Positions 26,640 through 35,099 of a stretch of 64,000 bases of DNA are shown here, in pieces (the stretch's first letter is position 1; every line of letters starts with the position of its first letter). The stretch comes from Legionellales bacterium. Lineage in GTDB: Bacteria > Pseudomonadota > Gammaproteobacteria > UBA1113. The notes beneath the pieces are model-generated. The model had not been told where the DNA came from and made no database searches. It saw only the letters and a list, made by a program, of their open reading frames with translations. The DNA is taken from NCBI GenBank assembly GCA_002709565.1, contig PAPY01000007.1, forward strand, positions 62,001 to 126,000, read 5' to 3'. Made by a program: the position numbers and the translations under genes.

Positions 26640-27662
26640 ATGAAAGCACTCAGTAAATTAAAACCTGAACCCGGTATTTGGATGACCGATGTACCAGAAC
26701 CCAAATGCGGGCCCAATGATTTATTGATCAAAATCAATAAAACTGCCATTTGTGGTACCGATGTTCATATTTATAATTGGGATGAATGGGCTCAACAAGC
26801 AATCCCCACGCCGATGATCATTGGTCATGAGTTTGCGGGAGAAGTCGTTGAGGTGGGTTCAGAAGTTAAGGGCTATAAGGTCGGCGATAGGGTTTCTGGT
26901 GAAGGGCATTTAACCTGTGGTCATTGCCGTAATTGCCGCGCGGGCAAATGCCATCTGTGCCGCAATACTATCAGTGTGGGTTGTCAGCGCCCGGGCTGTT
27001 TTGCCGAATACTTATCGTTGCCTGCCAGTAATGCGTTTAAGATCCCTGATGGCATTAGTGATGATGAAGCTGCGATCCTTGATCCCTTCGGCAATGCAAC
27101 GCATTGTGCCTTATCATTTGATATGGTGGGCGAAGATGTTTTAATCACAGGAGCAGGGCCTGTTGGTTTGATGGCTATTCCCATCGCGCAATTTGTTGGT
27201 GCGCGCAATGTGGTAATTACTGATCTAAATGAGGAACGCTTAGCATTGGCCCGTCAGCTTGGTGCAACCCGGGCGGTGAATATCCAAGAAACCCGTATTC
27301 GTGATGTCATGAAAGAGTTAGATATTGTAGAAGGCTTTGATGTGGCTCTCGAGATGTCCGGCAGTCCACATGCCTTAGATACGATATTACGCAATATCAA
27401 CAATGGTGGTAACGTGGTGTTATTGGGTTTGTTGCCAGAGAGCGCTGGTATCAACTGGACTAATGTTATCTTTAAAGGTGTTACTCTCAAAGGCATCTTT
27501 GGCCGCGAAATGTATGAAACCTGGTATAAGATGGCAACCATGCTAAAAAGCGGCGTTGATATTAAACCCGTCATCACCGATCATTTTGCGGTGGATGATT
27601 ACCAGCAAGCCTTTGACCGCATGCGCTCGGGGAATAGTGGCAAGGTGATTATGGAGTGGTAG
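26640..27662 (+). CDS. tdh: L-threonine 3-dehydrogenase
   Basis: 340 residues, a zinc-dependent medium-chain dehydrogenase. Catalytic-zinc ligands lie in [11 protein letters not shown] and IGHEFAGEV; the structural zinc has four Cys in [15 protein letters not shown]. The NAD+ site is [13 protein letters not shown]. It oxidises threonine to 2-amino-3-oxobutanoate for Kbl. It is cytoplasmic and co-transcribed with kbl. Length and motifs are standard, with nothing missing. Confidence 0.97.
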   Translation: MKALSKLKPEPGIWMTDVPEPKCGPNDLLIKINKTAICGTDVHIYNWDEWAQQAIPTPMIIGHEFAGEVVEVGSEVKGYKVGDRVSGEGHLTCGHCRNCRAGKCHLCRNTISVGCQRPGCFAEYLSLPASNAFKIPDGISDDEAAILDPFGNATHCALSFDMVGEDVLITGAGPVGLMAIPIAQFVGARNVVITDLNEERLALARQLGATRAVNIQETRIRDVMKELDIVEGFDVALEMSGSPHALDTILRNINNGGNVVLLGLLPESAGINWTNVIFKGVTLKGIFGREMYETWYKMATMLKSGVDIKPVITDHFAVDDYQQAFDRMRSGNSGKVIMEW

Positions 27663-27674
27663 GGGATATAAATT

Positions 27675-27971
27675 ATGACTAATAAAATGCGAGCAATACT
27701 TCCTGGTGAGATTCTCAGAGATGAATTAGATGAGTTGGATTTATCAGCAAATGCCTTTGCCAAAAAACTTCATGTTCCTGTTAACAGGATAACAGCTATT
27801 TTGAATGGTCAAAGGGCGATTACCGCAGATACAGCACTGCGTTTGGCGACATATTTTGGGACCACGCCTGAGTTTTGGCTGAATTTACAAACAGCATTTG
27901 ATCTTAAAAATGCTATTGCAGCAAGCGGAAAAATCATCGAAAAAGAAGTTGAGCATCGCGATGCCGCTTAA
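27675..27971 (+). CDS. HigA-family (VapI-like) antitoxin/HTH regulator without a toxin partner
   Basis: 98 residues. The opening ILPGEILRDELDELDLSANAFAKKL and the helix-turn-helix VNRITAILNGQRAIT, then DTALRLATYFGTTPEFWLNLQ, are characteristic of HigA antitoxins. Intact higBA loci have the toxin gene just upstream, but here the upstream neighbour is tdh (12 bp away) and no HigB-like ORF is present. It may be an orphan regulator, a solitary anti-addiction factor, or the survivor of a decayed pair; it likely shares the tdh transcript. Confidence 0.88.
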   Translation: MTNKMRAILPGEILRDELDELDLSANAFAKKLHVPVNRITAILNGQRAITADTALRLATYFGTTPEFWLNLQTAFDLKNAIAASGKIIEKEVEHRDAA

Positions 27972-27991
27972 AACTATGAACGACTAGCCGC

Positions 27992-28456
27992 TCACCCACC
28001 ACACATTGCAATGATCTCATCCCACTCGGCTTTAGTGATCGGTAAGATGGATAAGCGATTTCCCCGTTGTACTAAGCGCATCTCGGCAAGCGCTGGGTTG
28101 GCTTTTAGCTCATCAAGACTCACCATGTGTTTGAATTTTTTCTTGAATTTCACATCTACCATCAACCAGCGAGGATTATCAGGGTCACTTTTAGGGTCGA
28201 AGTATTTGCTGTCAGGATCAAACGCCGTGTGATCAGGGTAGGCTTCTTTGACCACTTCCATCATGCCCACCACACCCGGGGGCTTGCAATTGGAATGATA
28301 AAATAATACTAAATCGCCTTTTTTGATGTCATCACGGATCATATTGCGCACTTGGTAATTGCGAATACCATCCCAGTGTTCCGTCTTCTTGGGCATATTG
28401 GCGAGATCATCGATGCTAAATGCATCCGGTTCGGATTTCATTAACCAGTAATTCAT
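27992..28456 (-). CDS. EVE (PUA/YTH-like) domain protein
   Basis: 154 residues, a single EVE domain: YWLMKSEPDAFSIDDL at the start, EHWDGIRNYQVRNMI, GDLVLFYHSNCKPPGVVG, and DPDNPRWLMVDVKF. EVE domains are related to YTH readers and are thought to bind modified nucleobases in RNA or DNA; some occur in modification-dependent restriction systems, but stand-alone forms like this are widespread housekeeping proteins. It overlaps the 5-FCL gene by 4 bp and belongs to the zapA-5FCL-EVE run. Confidence 0.92.
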   Translation of the reverse strand: MNYWLMKSEPDAFSIDDLANMPKKTEHWDGIRNYQVRNMIRDDIKKGDLVLFYHSNCKPPGVVGMMEVVKEAYPDHTAFDPDSKYFDPKSDPDNPRWLMVDVKFKKKFKHMVSLDELKANPALAEMRLVQRGNRLSILPITKAEWDEIIAMCGG

Positions 28457-29058
28457 GGTTGCCCCTTAAACGAATAAAAATCAGCTTCAGTAATAATGCC
28501 GTCCAGTTTAACATCCCACAGCATAGGTTCAATAGCCGTGATTTTTTGTGACTCATAGGCAAGACCAATGAGGCGGGGGATTGGGGCATCGCTTTGTTTA
28601 ACGAAGGCAAAGGTTCTGTCATAGTAGCCAGCTCCCATACCTAAGCGATTACCTTGCACATCAAAACCCACCAAAGGCACGAAGACTAGCTCCAGCATCT
28701 CCGGCGCAATAATATTGTCGGCATGGTAAATGGGTTCTTTGATACCGTAACGGTTATCGACTAAGGGATCATCTGCTGCGAAAGAAGCAAAAACTAATTG
28801 CTCCGGTATTTCAGGATCAAGGATGGGTAAATAGCAGCGTTTGTGATGTTCTAATCCATAGTGTAGTAAGGCGGCTGGGTCTACTTCGTTGTTAAACGGC
28901 ATATAAAAGGCAATATGCTGGTGAGCCTCAATGAGTTTAAGTGACTTTGCTCGTTCGCAGATGGCATGGGATAGGCGATGGCAGTCATCAGTGGTTAAAT
29001 CGGCTCGTGATTGTTTGAGCTGTTTACGGGTAAGATTGCGAGGAGTGGTATCACTCAT
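28453..29058 (-). CDS. 5-formyltetrahydrofolate cyclo-ligase
   Basis: 201 residues of the 5-FCL family (YgfA/Fau). The N-terminal LTRKQLKQSRADL supplies the substrate-contact Arg/Lys region, and the C-terminal NRLGMGAGYYDRTFA is the ATP-binding signature with GxGxGYYDR. It converts 5-formyl-THF to 5,10-methenyl-THF using ATP, returning folate to one-carbon metabolism, which also serves the gcv and thyA products in this window. Its start overlaps the zapA stop (TAATG). The 6S RNA gene usually found between zapA and this gene is absent. Confidence 0.93.
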   Translation of the reverse strand: MSDTTPRNLTRKQLKQSRADLTTDDCHRLSHAICERAKSLKLIEAHQHIAFYMPFNNEVDPAALLHYGLEHHKRCYLPILDPEIPEQLVFASFAADDPLVDNRYGIKEPIYHADNIIAPEMLELVFVPLVGFDVQGNRLGMGAGYYDRTFAFVKQSDAPIPRLIGLAYESQKITAIEPMLWDVKLDGIITEADFYSFKGQP

Positions 29059-29396
29059 TATATTAACGCAAATTCTTCTTCCTCGACTTGGGTTTGTGCC
29101 AAGGTTTCCGTGAGTTTTTTCTCCAGCGCATGAAGCTCAGTGGTTGATTCAGGCGCTGCTACCGTGGTTGGGCTAGTTACCGGCGCGCGGTTCAGTAATT
29201 CATCGGTAATGTTCAATGCTGCCATGATAGCCATTAAGTCGTAGCTTACGACTTTGCCAGAATCTTTAATCTCTTGCATTTTATCTTCGAGGTAAGCCGC
29301 AGCTCGGTCGAGTTTGGCCCGTTGTTCAGGAGCACATTTGATGGAAAAACAACGTCCAAGAATGTGAATATTTTTGAGGTTGTTATCGTTAAGCAT
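29058..29396 (-). CDS. zapA: Cell division protein ZapA
   Basis: 112 residues from the start at 29396, where the family begins (NLKNIHILGRCFSIKC). The globular domain is followed by the helix AKLDRAAAYLEDKMQEI and a coiled-coil tail (LHALEKKLTETLAQ). ZapA bundles FtsZ filaments at mid-cell. A longer reading to 29498 lacks family similarity. It overlaps the TIGR02449-like gene upstream and is coupled to the 5-FCL gene downstream. Confidence 0.9.
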   Translation of the reverse strand: MLNDNNLKNIHILGRCFSIKCAPEQRAKLDRAAAYLEDKMQEIKDSGKVVSYDLMAIMAALNITDELLNRAPVTSPTTVAAPESTTELHALEKKLTETLAQTQVEEEEFALI

Positions 29397-29607
29397 GGGT
29401 GGTTTCCTCCTGATTGGCACGAAGCTTATGAACAACGGCTTGAATTTTTTGGCTGGCCAGGCGATTTTTGCGCTGAAGGGTATCACACTGCTGTTCAAGC
29501 TCCGTCTTATCGGCGCGCAATTGTTGGTTTTCCCGGAGCAATTGCTGGTATTTCTGTACCAGTAAGTCGGTTTTTGAGTTTAAGCGTTGTATGATTTCAT
29601 CATCCAT
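29389..29607 (-). CDS. Small coiled-coil protein (TIGR02449/ZapB-like)
   Basis: 72 residues, almost entirely one coiled coil with heptad Leu (LLVQKYQQLLRENQQLRADKTELEQ split over residues ~13-37). Proteins of the TIGR02449 type are found directly upstream of zapA in many gammaproteobacteria, as here, with a short overlap. A role in division with ZapA is inferred from context. The start MDDEIIQRL at 29607 is preferred over 29619. Confidence 0.78.
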   Translation of the reverse strand: MDDEIIQRLNSKTDLLVQKYQQLLRENQQLRADKTELEQQCDTLQRKNRLASQKIQAVVHKLRANQEETTHA

Positions 29608-29745
29608 GGCACATCCCACTAAATTGATATCGCTAGACTATACCATATCCATTTGAAATTGGGAGAGTGTCATTAGCCTTACAAAACCACCGCAAAAGGT
29701 GCTAGAATTGTCTCCTTTTGAACAAGAAATAGTTGGCTATATTAT

Positions 29746-30348
29746 ATGCAAGATAACTCATTGCCGCCCTATGATGATGTGAGCTGGGCGCTGCGCCATG
29801 CCAGTGATGTGGCAAGTCCCTCCGAATCCCATGGTTTACTGTGTGGTTTGTTCTGTACCGGCGCTGCCGGACGCATGGATGGCATTACCTGGGCAAAATC
29901 CGCAGCTGCCGCTGCTAATAGCGAAAACCAAACCTGTGATGATGAGCAAATCGGTATCCTTGAAGAGCTTTTTAACGCCACCCAGGCAAAATTGACCTCG
30001 ATGGAGTTTGATTTTGAATTACTTTTACCTGACGATGAGTCGGGGCTTGAAATGAGAGCCAGCGAACTAGGCAGCTGGTGCTTGGGTTTTGTGACCGGAC
30101 TTGCGCTGGGCGGTCTGGAAATTGGCGTCAATGATAGTCACCATGACGAGGATACTCGCGAAGCGTTACAGCGTTTGGCAGAAATTTCCTATATCGAATA
30201 CGAAGATTTAGACGTCTCAGAAGAAGATGAACAAGCTTTCGCCGAGGTGGTGGAATATGTGCGGATGGCGGTATTGATGGTGTTTGCCTCATTAACTGGC
30301 CAAGAGAGCGCATTATCTCAATCCGGTGCTGGCGATACGCTGCACTAG
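29746..30348 (+). CDS. UPF0149 family protein YgfB
   Basis: 200 residues, all-helical UPF0149. Markers are SPSESHGLLCGLFC, ELGSWCLGFVTGLALGG and EDEQAFAEVVEYVRMAVLM. It precedes pepP as in E. coli (ygfB-pepP-ubiH-ubiI) and Pseudomonas. In Pseudomonas YgfB modulates AmpC/AmpDh3 expression; elsewhere its role is poorly defined. It is divergent from the zapA group. pepP starts 44 bp after its stop. Confidence 0.9.
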   Translation: MQDNSLPPYDDVSWALRHASDVASPSESHGLLCGLFCTGAAGRMDGITWAKSAAAAANSENQTCDDEQIGILEELFNATQAKLTSMEFDFELLLPDDESGLEMRASELGSWCLGFVTGLALGGLEIGVNDSHHDEDTREALQRLAEISYIEYEDLDVSEEDEQAFAEVVEYVRMAVLMVFASLTGQESALSQSGAGDTLH

Positions 30349-30391
30349 CAGCAAACAACAGGTCATGTTTAACGCTGATGAGGAAGTAATA

Positions 30392-31705
30392 ATGGTACCA
30401 ATGTCAGAATATCAACAACGTCGTCAACAAGTGATGACACAAATGGGGCCGAACAGTGTCGCTTTCCTTCCCGCAGCCCCGGAATTAATCCGTAACGGCG
30501 ATGGTCATCATCTCTATCGTCAGAACAGCAATTTTGTCTATTTGAGTGGGTTTGAAGAGCCTGAAGCGGTTGTCTGTCTCATCCCTGGTCGGCCCGAAGG
30601 CGAGTTTATTTTATTCTGTCGTCCCCGTAATCCTGATAGCGAAGCGTGGGATGGTCCACGTGCCGGTCTTGAAGGGGCTTGCCAAACCTATGGTGCCGAT
30701 GAAGCATTTGCGAGTGAAGATTTTGTCGACGTGCTACCGCAGTTATTACAAGGGCGGGACAAAGTGTATTACCCTGTCGGTCAAGACAGCTTCTTTGATG
30801 ACTTGTTGATGGACGGTATCAATGAATTACGGGCCAAGGTGCGCGCCGGTGTTGCGGCCCCTGAAGAGTTTGCTAACATCGAGCCGTTAATTCATGAATT
30901 ACGTCTCTTCAAGAGCGACAATGAAATCCGCGTGTTAAGCACGGCGGCAGAGATCTCTGTCGAAGCCCACTTGGCTGCCATCAAAGCCTGTAAGCCAGGC
31001 ATGAATGAATATGAGCTGGAAGCTGAGCTGATGCGCGAATTCTACCGCCATGGTTCCCGCAGTCCAGCCTATACCTCTATCGTTGGCAGCGGTAATAATG
31101 CCTGTGTACTGCATTACATTGCCAATAATCGTCAGATGCAAGACGGTGACTTGGTGTTAATTGATGCGGGTGCTGAGTTCCATAATTACGCCTCGGATAT
31201 TACTCGGACTTTCCCAGTCAACGGCAAGTTCAGTGACGCGCAGCGGGCGATTTATCAAATTGTCTTAGATGCGCAAATGGCAGCAGTTGAATCGGTCAAG
31301 CCTGGTGTCAGCTGGCACGCCATTCAAGAAGTCATTTTACAAGTGATGGTTAAAGGTATGGTGGATATTGGTTTGTTAGCAGGGGAGGTGGATAGTCTCA
31401 TCGCTGAGCAAGCTTATATGCCATTCTACTGGCATCGCTCAGGTCACTGGCTAGGTTTGGATACCCATGATGTGGGTAATTACAAAGTGGATGGCGAGTG
31501 GCGTACTCTTGAGCCGGGCATGGTATTCACTATTGAGCCTGGTATTTATATCGCCGAAGATAACCAAGCCGCTGATGGCAAATGGCGTGGCATTGGCGTG
31601 CGTATCGAAGACGATATCTTAGTGACGGACAAAGGCCATGAAGTCTTGACCGTTGGTTTGCCTAAGCGTATTGATGATATCGAAGCATTAATGGCATCTC
31701 TATAA
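30392..31705 (+). CDS. pepP: Xaa-Pro aminopeptidase
   Basis: 437 residues, like E. coli PepP (441). The C-terminal pita-bread domain has the dinuclear Mn ligands: LIDAGAEFHNYASDITRTF (two Asp), HRSGHWLGLDTHD (His), MVFTIEPGIYI (Glu) and GVRIEDDILV (Glu). It removes N-terminal residues preceding proline in the cytoplasm. ATG 30392 has AGGAAG 5 nt upstream; an extension to 30326 is rejected. The stop codon lies inside the first copy of the dispersed repeat. Confidence 0.95.
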   Translation: MVPMSEYQQRRQQVMTQMGPNSVAFLPAAPELIRNGDGHHLYRQNSNFVYLSGFEEPEAVVCLIPGRPEGEFILFCRPRNPDSEAWDGPRAGLEGACQTYGADEAFASEDFVDVLPQLLQGRDKVYYPVGQDSFFDDLLMDGINELRAKVRAGVAAPEEFANIEPLIHELRLFKSDNEIRVLSTAAEISVEAHLAAIKACKPGMNEYELEAELMREFYRHGSRSPAYTSIVGSGNNACVLHYIANNRQMQDGDLVLIDAGAEFHNYASDITRTFPVNGKFSDAQRAIYQIVLDAQMAAVESVKPGVSWHAIQEVILQVMVKGMVDIGLLAGEVDSLIAEQAYMPFYWHRSGHWLGLDTHDVGNYKVDGEWRTLEPGMVFTIEPGIYIAEDNQAADGKWRGIGVRIEDDILVTDKGHEVLTVGLPKRIDDIEALMASL

Positions 31706-31856
31706 ATTGCTCGTTTCCCCTAACTCATCGTTGCAAGGGTTACTGCCTGTCTTGCCGGAGCTTTAGCGTAGGCAGGCGGTGCTTATTTACTACCTGTAAA
31801 CGCCGCTCCTCGAAACCCTTGCGCCTCGATTTAGGGAAAGTCGCTAATTTATAGAG
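31698..31856. repeat. Dispersed palindromic repeat, copy 1 (159 bp)
   Basis: The element begins with CTCTATAAATTGCTC and ends with GTCGCTAATTTATAGAG; its ~44-bp ends are imperfect inverted repeats, so the RNA would fold into a long hairpin. A second copy lies at 36367-36499 and lacks an internal 26 bp. Its left end includes the pepP stop codon, and it fills the space between the convergent pepP and ubiH genes, where it may act as a two-way terminator. Confidence 0.8.
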
Positions 31857-31883
31857 TCGCCATTAATGGCAGAAAATCGTTAA

Positions 31884-33104
31884 CTAGAGTTCTAAGCCGC
31901 GGCACAGTTTGGGCAAATTACCGGCTGTGCCCATGGTGCGTTTGACAAAGCGTCGTTTCAACATCGGCAGGGTATCGAGCAATACTAATCCCGCATTACG
32001 GGTCTTAGTTAACAAGTATGGATCATCAGAAAAATACTTAACGATACTGTCAGTGATTTTGATGGTTTTAGATTGGTATTGATTAACACGTGCTTGATAA
32101 GTGTCTAGTGTTGCAAGACTCGCAAAATCATTACCGGCCAGCTTGGCATTGACGACGACTTCGGCCAGTTCAGCAATATCGCGCAAACACAAATTAAACC
32201 CTTGGGCAGCGACGGGATGTAATGTATGGGCCGCGTTACCCAATAAGACAAAACCTTCGCGGACTTGTTCTTCACAGTGAATAAATTTAAGGGGATAACT
32301 CATGCGTTTACCGACACGTAAAAATTTACCACGGCGATAACCGAAACTCTGTTGTACTTGTTGCAAGAACAATTCGTCACTCAGTGCCATTAGCGGCGCA
32401 AAATCCCCATTATCTAGGGTCCAAATCAAGGCTTGTCGGTCATGGGTCATGGGCAGCAGGGCAATGGGACCTTTGGGGGTGAAGCGTTCAAAGGCGGTAT
32501 TGTCATGGGCCAAGCTCGTGCTCACAGTGGTGACAATAGCGCTTTGCTGATAGTCTTTTTCCCGGGTCGTTAATTGCAATTGTTGGCGCAACGGGGATTG
32601 GGCGCCATCGGCACCGATCAATAATCCAGTGGTTAAGGTCATTGGGCCTGATTCACCACGGATGGTTAATTCCCAGGTGTTGCCGTCACGGTTTGCTTGC
32701 TCCAGGGTGGCCGGGCAAAAGCGGGTAACATCGGTTTGTTCTAAGGTCTCATAGAGTAATTTGCCCAAGCGTTGGATCTCAATGACATAGCCCAATGCAG
32801 GGACGTGATAGTCCCGAGCATGGAGTCGGGTAAAGCCAAAATGGCCTTTGTCAGATACGTGAATATGTTCCATGGGAGTGACATGGGGGGCAATCTCTGC
32901 CCAGAGTCCCAGGGCTGATAAGACTTGATGAGAGGTCCAAGACAGGGCTAAGGTGCGGGCGTCAAAGCCCGGTTGTTGGGCAACCCGGGGTGGAACCGCT
33001 TCCACCATGGCGATAGCAAGGCCTTGCTGACGCAATGCCAGGGCTAGGCTGACGCCAACCAAACCGCCGCCAACGATAATGATGTCAAACTGTGCTTTTG
33101 TCAT
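31884..33104 (-). CDS. ubiH: Ubiquinone biosynthesis hydroxylase UbiH
   Basis: 406 residues, an FAD-dependent aromatic hydroxylase. The dinucleotide motif is IIIVGGGLVGVSLALAL, the GD-type motif LLIGADGAQSPLRQ, and the second FAD motif GFVLLGNAAHTLHPVAAQGFNL. The segment HIHVSDKGHFGFTRL matches UbiH rather than UbiI or UbiF. It should hydroxylate the ubiquinone ring (C6 in E. coli). Its orientation is reversed compared with the E. coli pepP-ubiH-ubiI operon; it is divergent from ubiI with ~45 bp between starts. Confidence 0.9.
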   Translation of the reverse strand: MTKAQFDIIIVGGGLVGVSLALALRQQGLAIAMVEAVPPRVAQQPGFDARTLALSWTSHQVLSALGLWAEIAPHVTPMEHIHVSDKGHFGFTRLHARDYHVPALGYVIEIQRLGKLLYETLEQTDVTRFCPATLEQANRDGNTWELTIRGESGPMTLTTGLLIGADGAQSPLRQQLQLTTREKDYQQSAIVTTVSTSLAHDNTAFERFTPKGPIALLPMTHDRQALIWTLDNGDFAPLMALSDELFLQQVQQSFGYRRGKFLRVGKRMSYPLKFIHCEEQVREGFVLLGNAAHTLHPVAAQGFNLCLRDIAELAEVVVNAKLAGNDFASLATLDTYQARVNQYQSKTIKITDSIVKYFSDDPYLLTKTRNAGLVLLDTLPMLKRRFVKRTMGTAGNLPKLCRGLEL

Positions 33105-33117
33105 GACCTAAATAGGT

Positions 33118-33123
33118 TATAAT
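33118..33123 (+). promoter_or_regulatory. -10 box ahead of ubiI
   Basis: A perfect TATAAT at 33118-33123 in the narrow divergent gap would start plus-strand transcription near 33130. That leaves a leader of about 20 nt before ATG 33151, with no clear Shine-Dalgarno. Confidence 0.5.
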
Positions 33124-33150
33124 GGCTACTTCGTGACCCGGACTATACCA

Positions 33151-34362
33151 ATGAACGATCAAACAGTACAAGCCCAAGACGTCGATATTATCATTGTGGG
33201 TGCCGGCATTGTCGGTCTGACCTTTGCTGCGGCAATTGCGAGCCTGCCAGTGAAGATCCTTATTATTGATGGTAAGGCCCCGCAGTTTGATTGGGATCCT
33301 AGCCATTATGATTTACGGGTTAGTGCTATTACCCGTGCGTCCCAAGTCGCGTTCGAACGAATTGGCGTTTGGGGAGCTATCCACAACGCGCGTGTCGCAC
33401 CGTATCACCAAATGGATGTCTGGGATGCCCTCGGTGATGGACACATTCATTTTGATTGTGCGGAGCTGGGACAAACTGATCTAGGCCATATTATTGAGAA
33501 CCGCGTTATTCACAAAGCGCTGTATGACACTATCATTCAACAGGACAATATCGAATTCTTAGCGCCTGTGCGTTTAAGCCAAGCCATGCCCATGACCGGT
33601 GGTTATGAAGTGACAACCGATGCTGGTGAGCATTACCGTTGTCGGTTAATCATCGGTGCCGATGGCGGTAATTCTTGGTTGCGCGAGCAAGCCGGTATCG
33701 AGGTGCGACAATGGGAGTATGGTCACCATGGCCTAGTGGCAACGGTAACAACTGAAACGCCTCATCAGCAAGTGGCGCGCCAACGGTTCTTGGCCACCGG
33801 TCCGTTAGCGTTTTTGCCCTTAGCTGATCCCAATACCTGTTCTATTGTCTGGTCCACAACACCAGAAGAAGCCCAACGCTTATTGGCATTGAGTGATACA
33901 GCCTTCAAGATGGAGTTGGCCAATGCCTTTGAATTGCGACTAGGGATGATTGATGACGTCAGTCAGCGAGCGAGTTTTCCGCTCAAGATGCGCCATGCTC
34001 GGCAATATATTCGCCCCTGTCTGGCGTTGATTGGCGATGCAGCCCACACTATTCATCCTTTGGCCGGCCAAGGCTTAAATCTCGGCATCAAAGACGCCAT
34101 GGCGTTGGCCAATGTCATTACCCAAGCCCACACTAAAGGACGACCCATGCATAGTTTTGCGACCTTGCGCAAATACGAACGCGCGCGACGGGGTGACAAT
34201 ATGGCGATGATCACAGTGATGGAAGGTTTTAAACAATGCTTTACTCGCAATAATGAGGCGTTAGTCAGTCTACGCAGTTATGGTTTGAACATGACAGACA
34301 GTTGCGCACCGTTAAAAAAATTAATTATGTCACAAGCCTTGGGCTTGGGCGCAAGTTATTAG
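33151..34362 (+). CDS. ubiI: UbiI/VisC-type ubiquinone hydroxylase
   Basis: 403 residues, a paralogue of the adjacent UbiH. It has DIIIVGAGIVGLTFAAAI, then LIIGADGGNSWLR, and LALIGDAAHTIHPLAGQGLNLG. The position next to ubiH and pepP favours UbiI (C5 hydroxylase in E. coli), though UbiF/UbiM-type activities cannot be excluded by sequence alone. GTG 33133 is an alternative start but would be almost leaderless from the TATAAT. The response-regulator gene follows 8 bp downstream. Confidence 0.85.
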   Translation: MNDQTVQAQDVDIIIVGAGIVGLTFAAAIASLPVKILIIDGKAPQFDWDPSHYDLRVSAITRASQVAFERIGVWGAIHNARVAPYHQMDVWDALGDGHIHFDCAELGQTDLGHIIENRVIHKALYDTIIQQDNIEFLAPVRLSQAMPMTGGYEVTTDAGEHYRCRLIIGADGGNSWLREQAGIEVRQWEYGHHGLVATVTTETPHQQVARQRFLATGPLAFLPLADPNTCSIVWSTTPEEAQRLLALSDTAFKMELANAFELRLGMIDDVSQRASFPLKMRHARQYIRPCLALIGDAAHTIHPLAGQGLNLGIKDAMALANVITQAHTKGRPMHSFATLRKYERARRGDNMAMITVMEGFKQCFTRNNEALVSLRSYGLNMTDSCAPLKKLIMSQALGLGASY

Positions 34363-34370
34363 GAACCATT

Positions 34371-35099
34371 ATGGATAAATCAACGATTTTGATCGTCGAT
34401 GACGATAAAGACATTAACGAACTACTGGCAGACTTGTATGGCAAGTATGGGTATAACGTCTTGTGTGCTGGTGATGGCAAGGCTATGTTTGCGATCTTGG
34501 CGGAGAACACGGTGGATTTGATTGTCCTGGATGTGATGTTGCCGGGAGATGATGGTTTTGCTCTGTGTCGGCAATTACGCTCCGAGTCCAATGTGCCTAT
34601 TATCATGTTGACGGCCATTGGCGAAGACACTGATAGAATTGTTGGTCTTGAAGTGGGGGCGGATGATTATATCCCTAAACCTTTTAATCCTCGGGAATTA
34701 GTTGCACGCACTAAGGCCTTATTACGCCGCACACAGATCTTAAATACACCGATTATGCAAGATGATGATAGTGATACCTTGTATTTTAGTGGTTGGTGTT
34801 TAGATCAAGCCACCAGACGCTTAGTTTCTCCCGATGAGGTTGAGATCACCTTGAGTGCCGGTGAGTATAATTTATTGATTGCATTCATTGAACATCCCCG
34901 GCGTGTTTTGAGTCGGGATCAATTACTTGAATACACCCGTAATCGTTCGGCGGGACCGTTTGATCGCAGTATTGATATTCAAGTGAGTCGCCTACGGCAA
35001 AAGATTGAAGAGGATCCGAAGAATCCTGTGATCATCAAAACCGTCCGCGGCGGCGGTTATATGTTTACCCCAGCTATCGAGAAGAGCGCGAATGTTTAA
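34371..35099 (+). CDS. OmpR-family response regulator
   Basis: 242 residues. The receiver domain (~1-120) has the acidic pair in LIVDDDKDINEL, the phospho-acceptor Asp in LIVLDVMLPGDDGF, Thr in IIMLTAIGED and Lys in DYIPKPFNPREL. The C-terminal winged helix shows YNLLIAFIEHPRRVLSRDQLL and DRSIDIQVSRLRQKIEEDP, ending with TVRGGGYMF. It is OmpR-like. ATG 34371 is chosen (AGGAACC upstream). It overlaps the kinase gene by 8 bp, so the two form a coupled two-component system. Confidence 0.92.
   Translation: MDKSTILIVDDDKDINELLADLYGKYGYNVLCAGDGKAMFAILAENTVDLIVLDVMLPGDDGFALCRQLRSESNVPIIMLTAIGEDTDRIVGLEVGADDYIPKPFNPRELVARTKALLRRTQILNTPIMQDDDSDTLYFSGWCLDQATRRLVSPDEVEITLSAGEYNLLIAFIEHPRRVLSRDQLLEYTRNRSAGPFDRSIDIQVSRLRQKIEEDPKNPVIIKTVRGGGYMFTPAIEKSANV

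Noticed and set aside
29056-29400. 6S RNA at the zapA/5-FCL junction
   Set aside because: The genes overlap, leaving no room for it.
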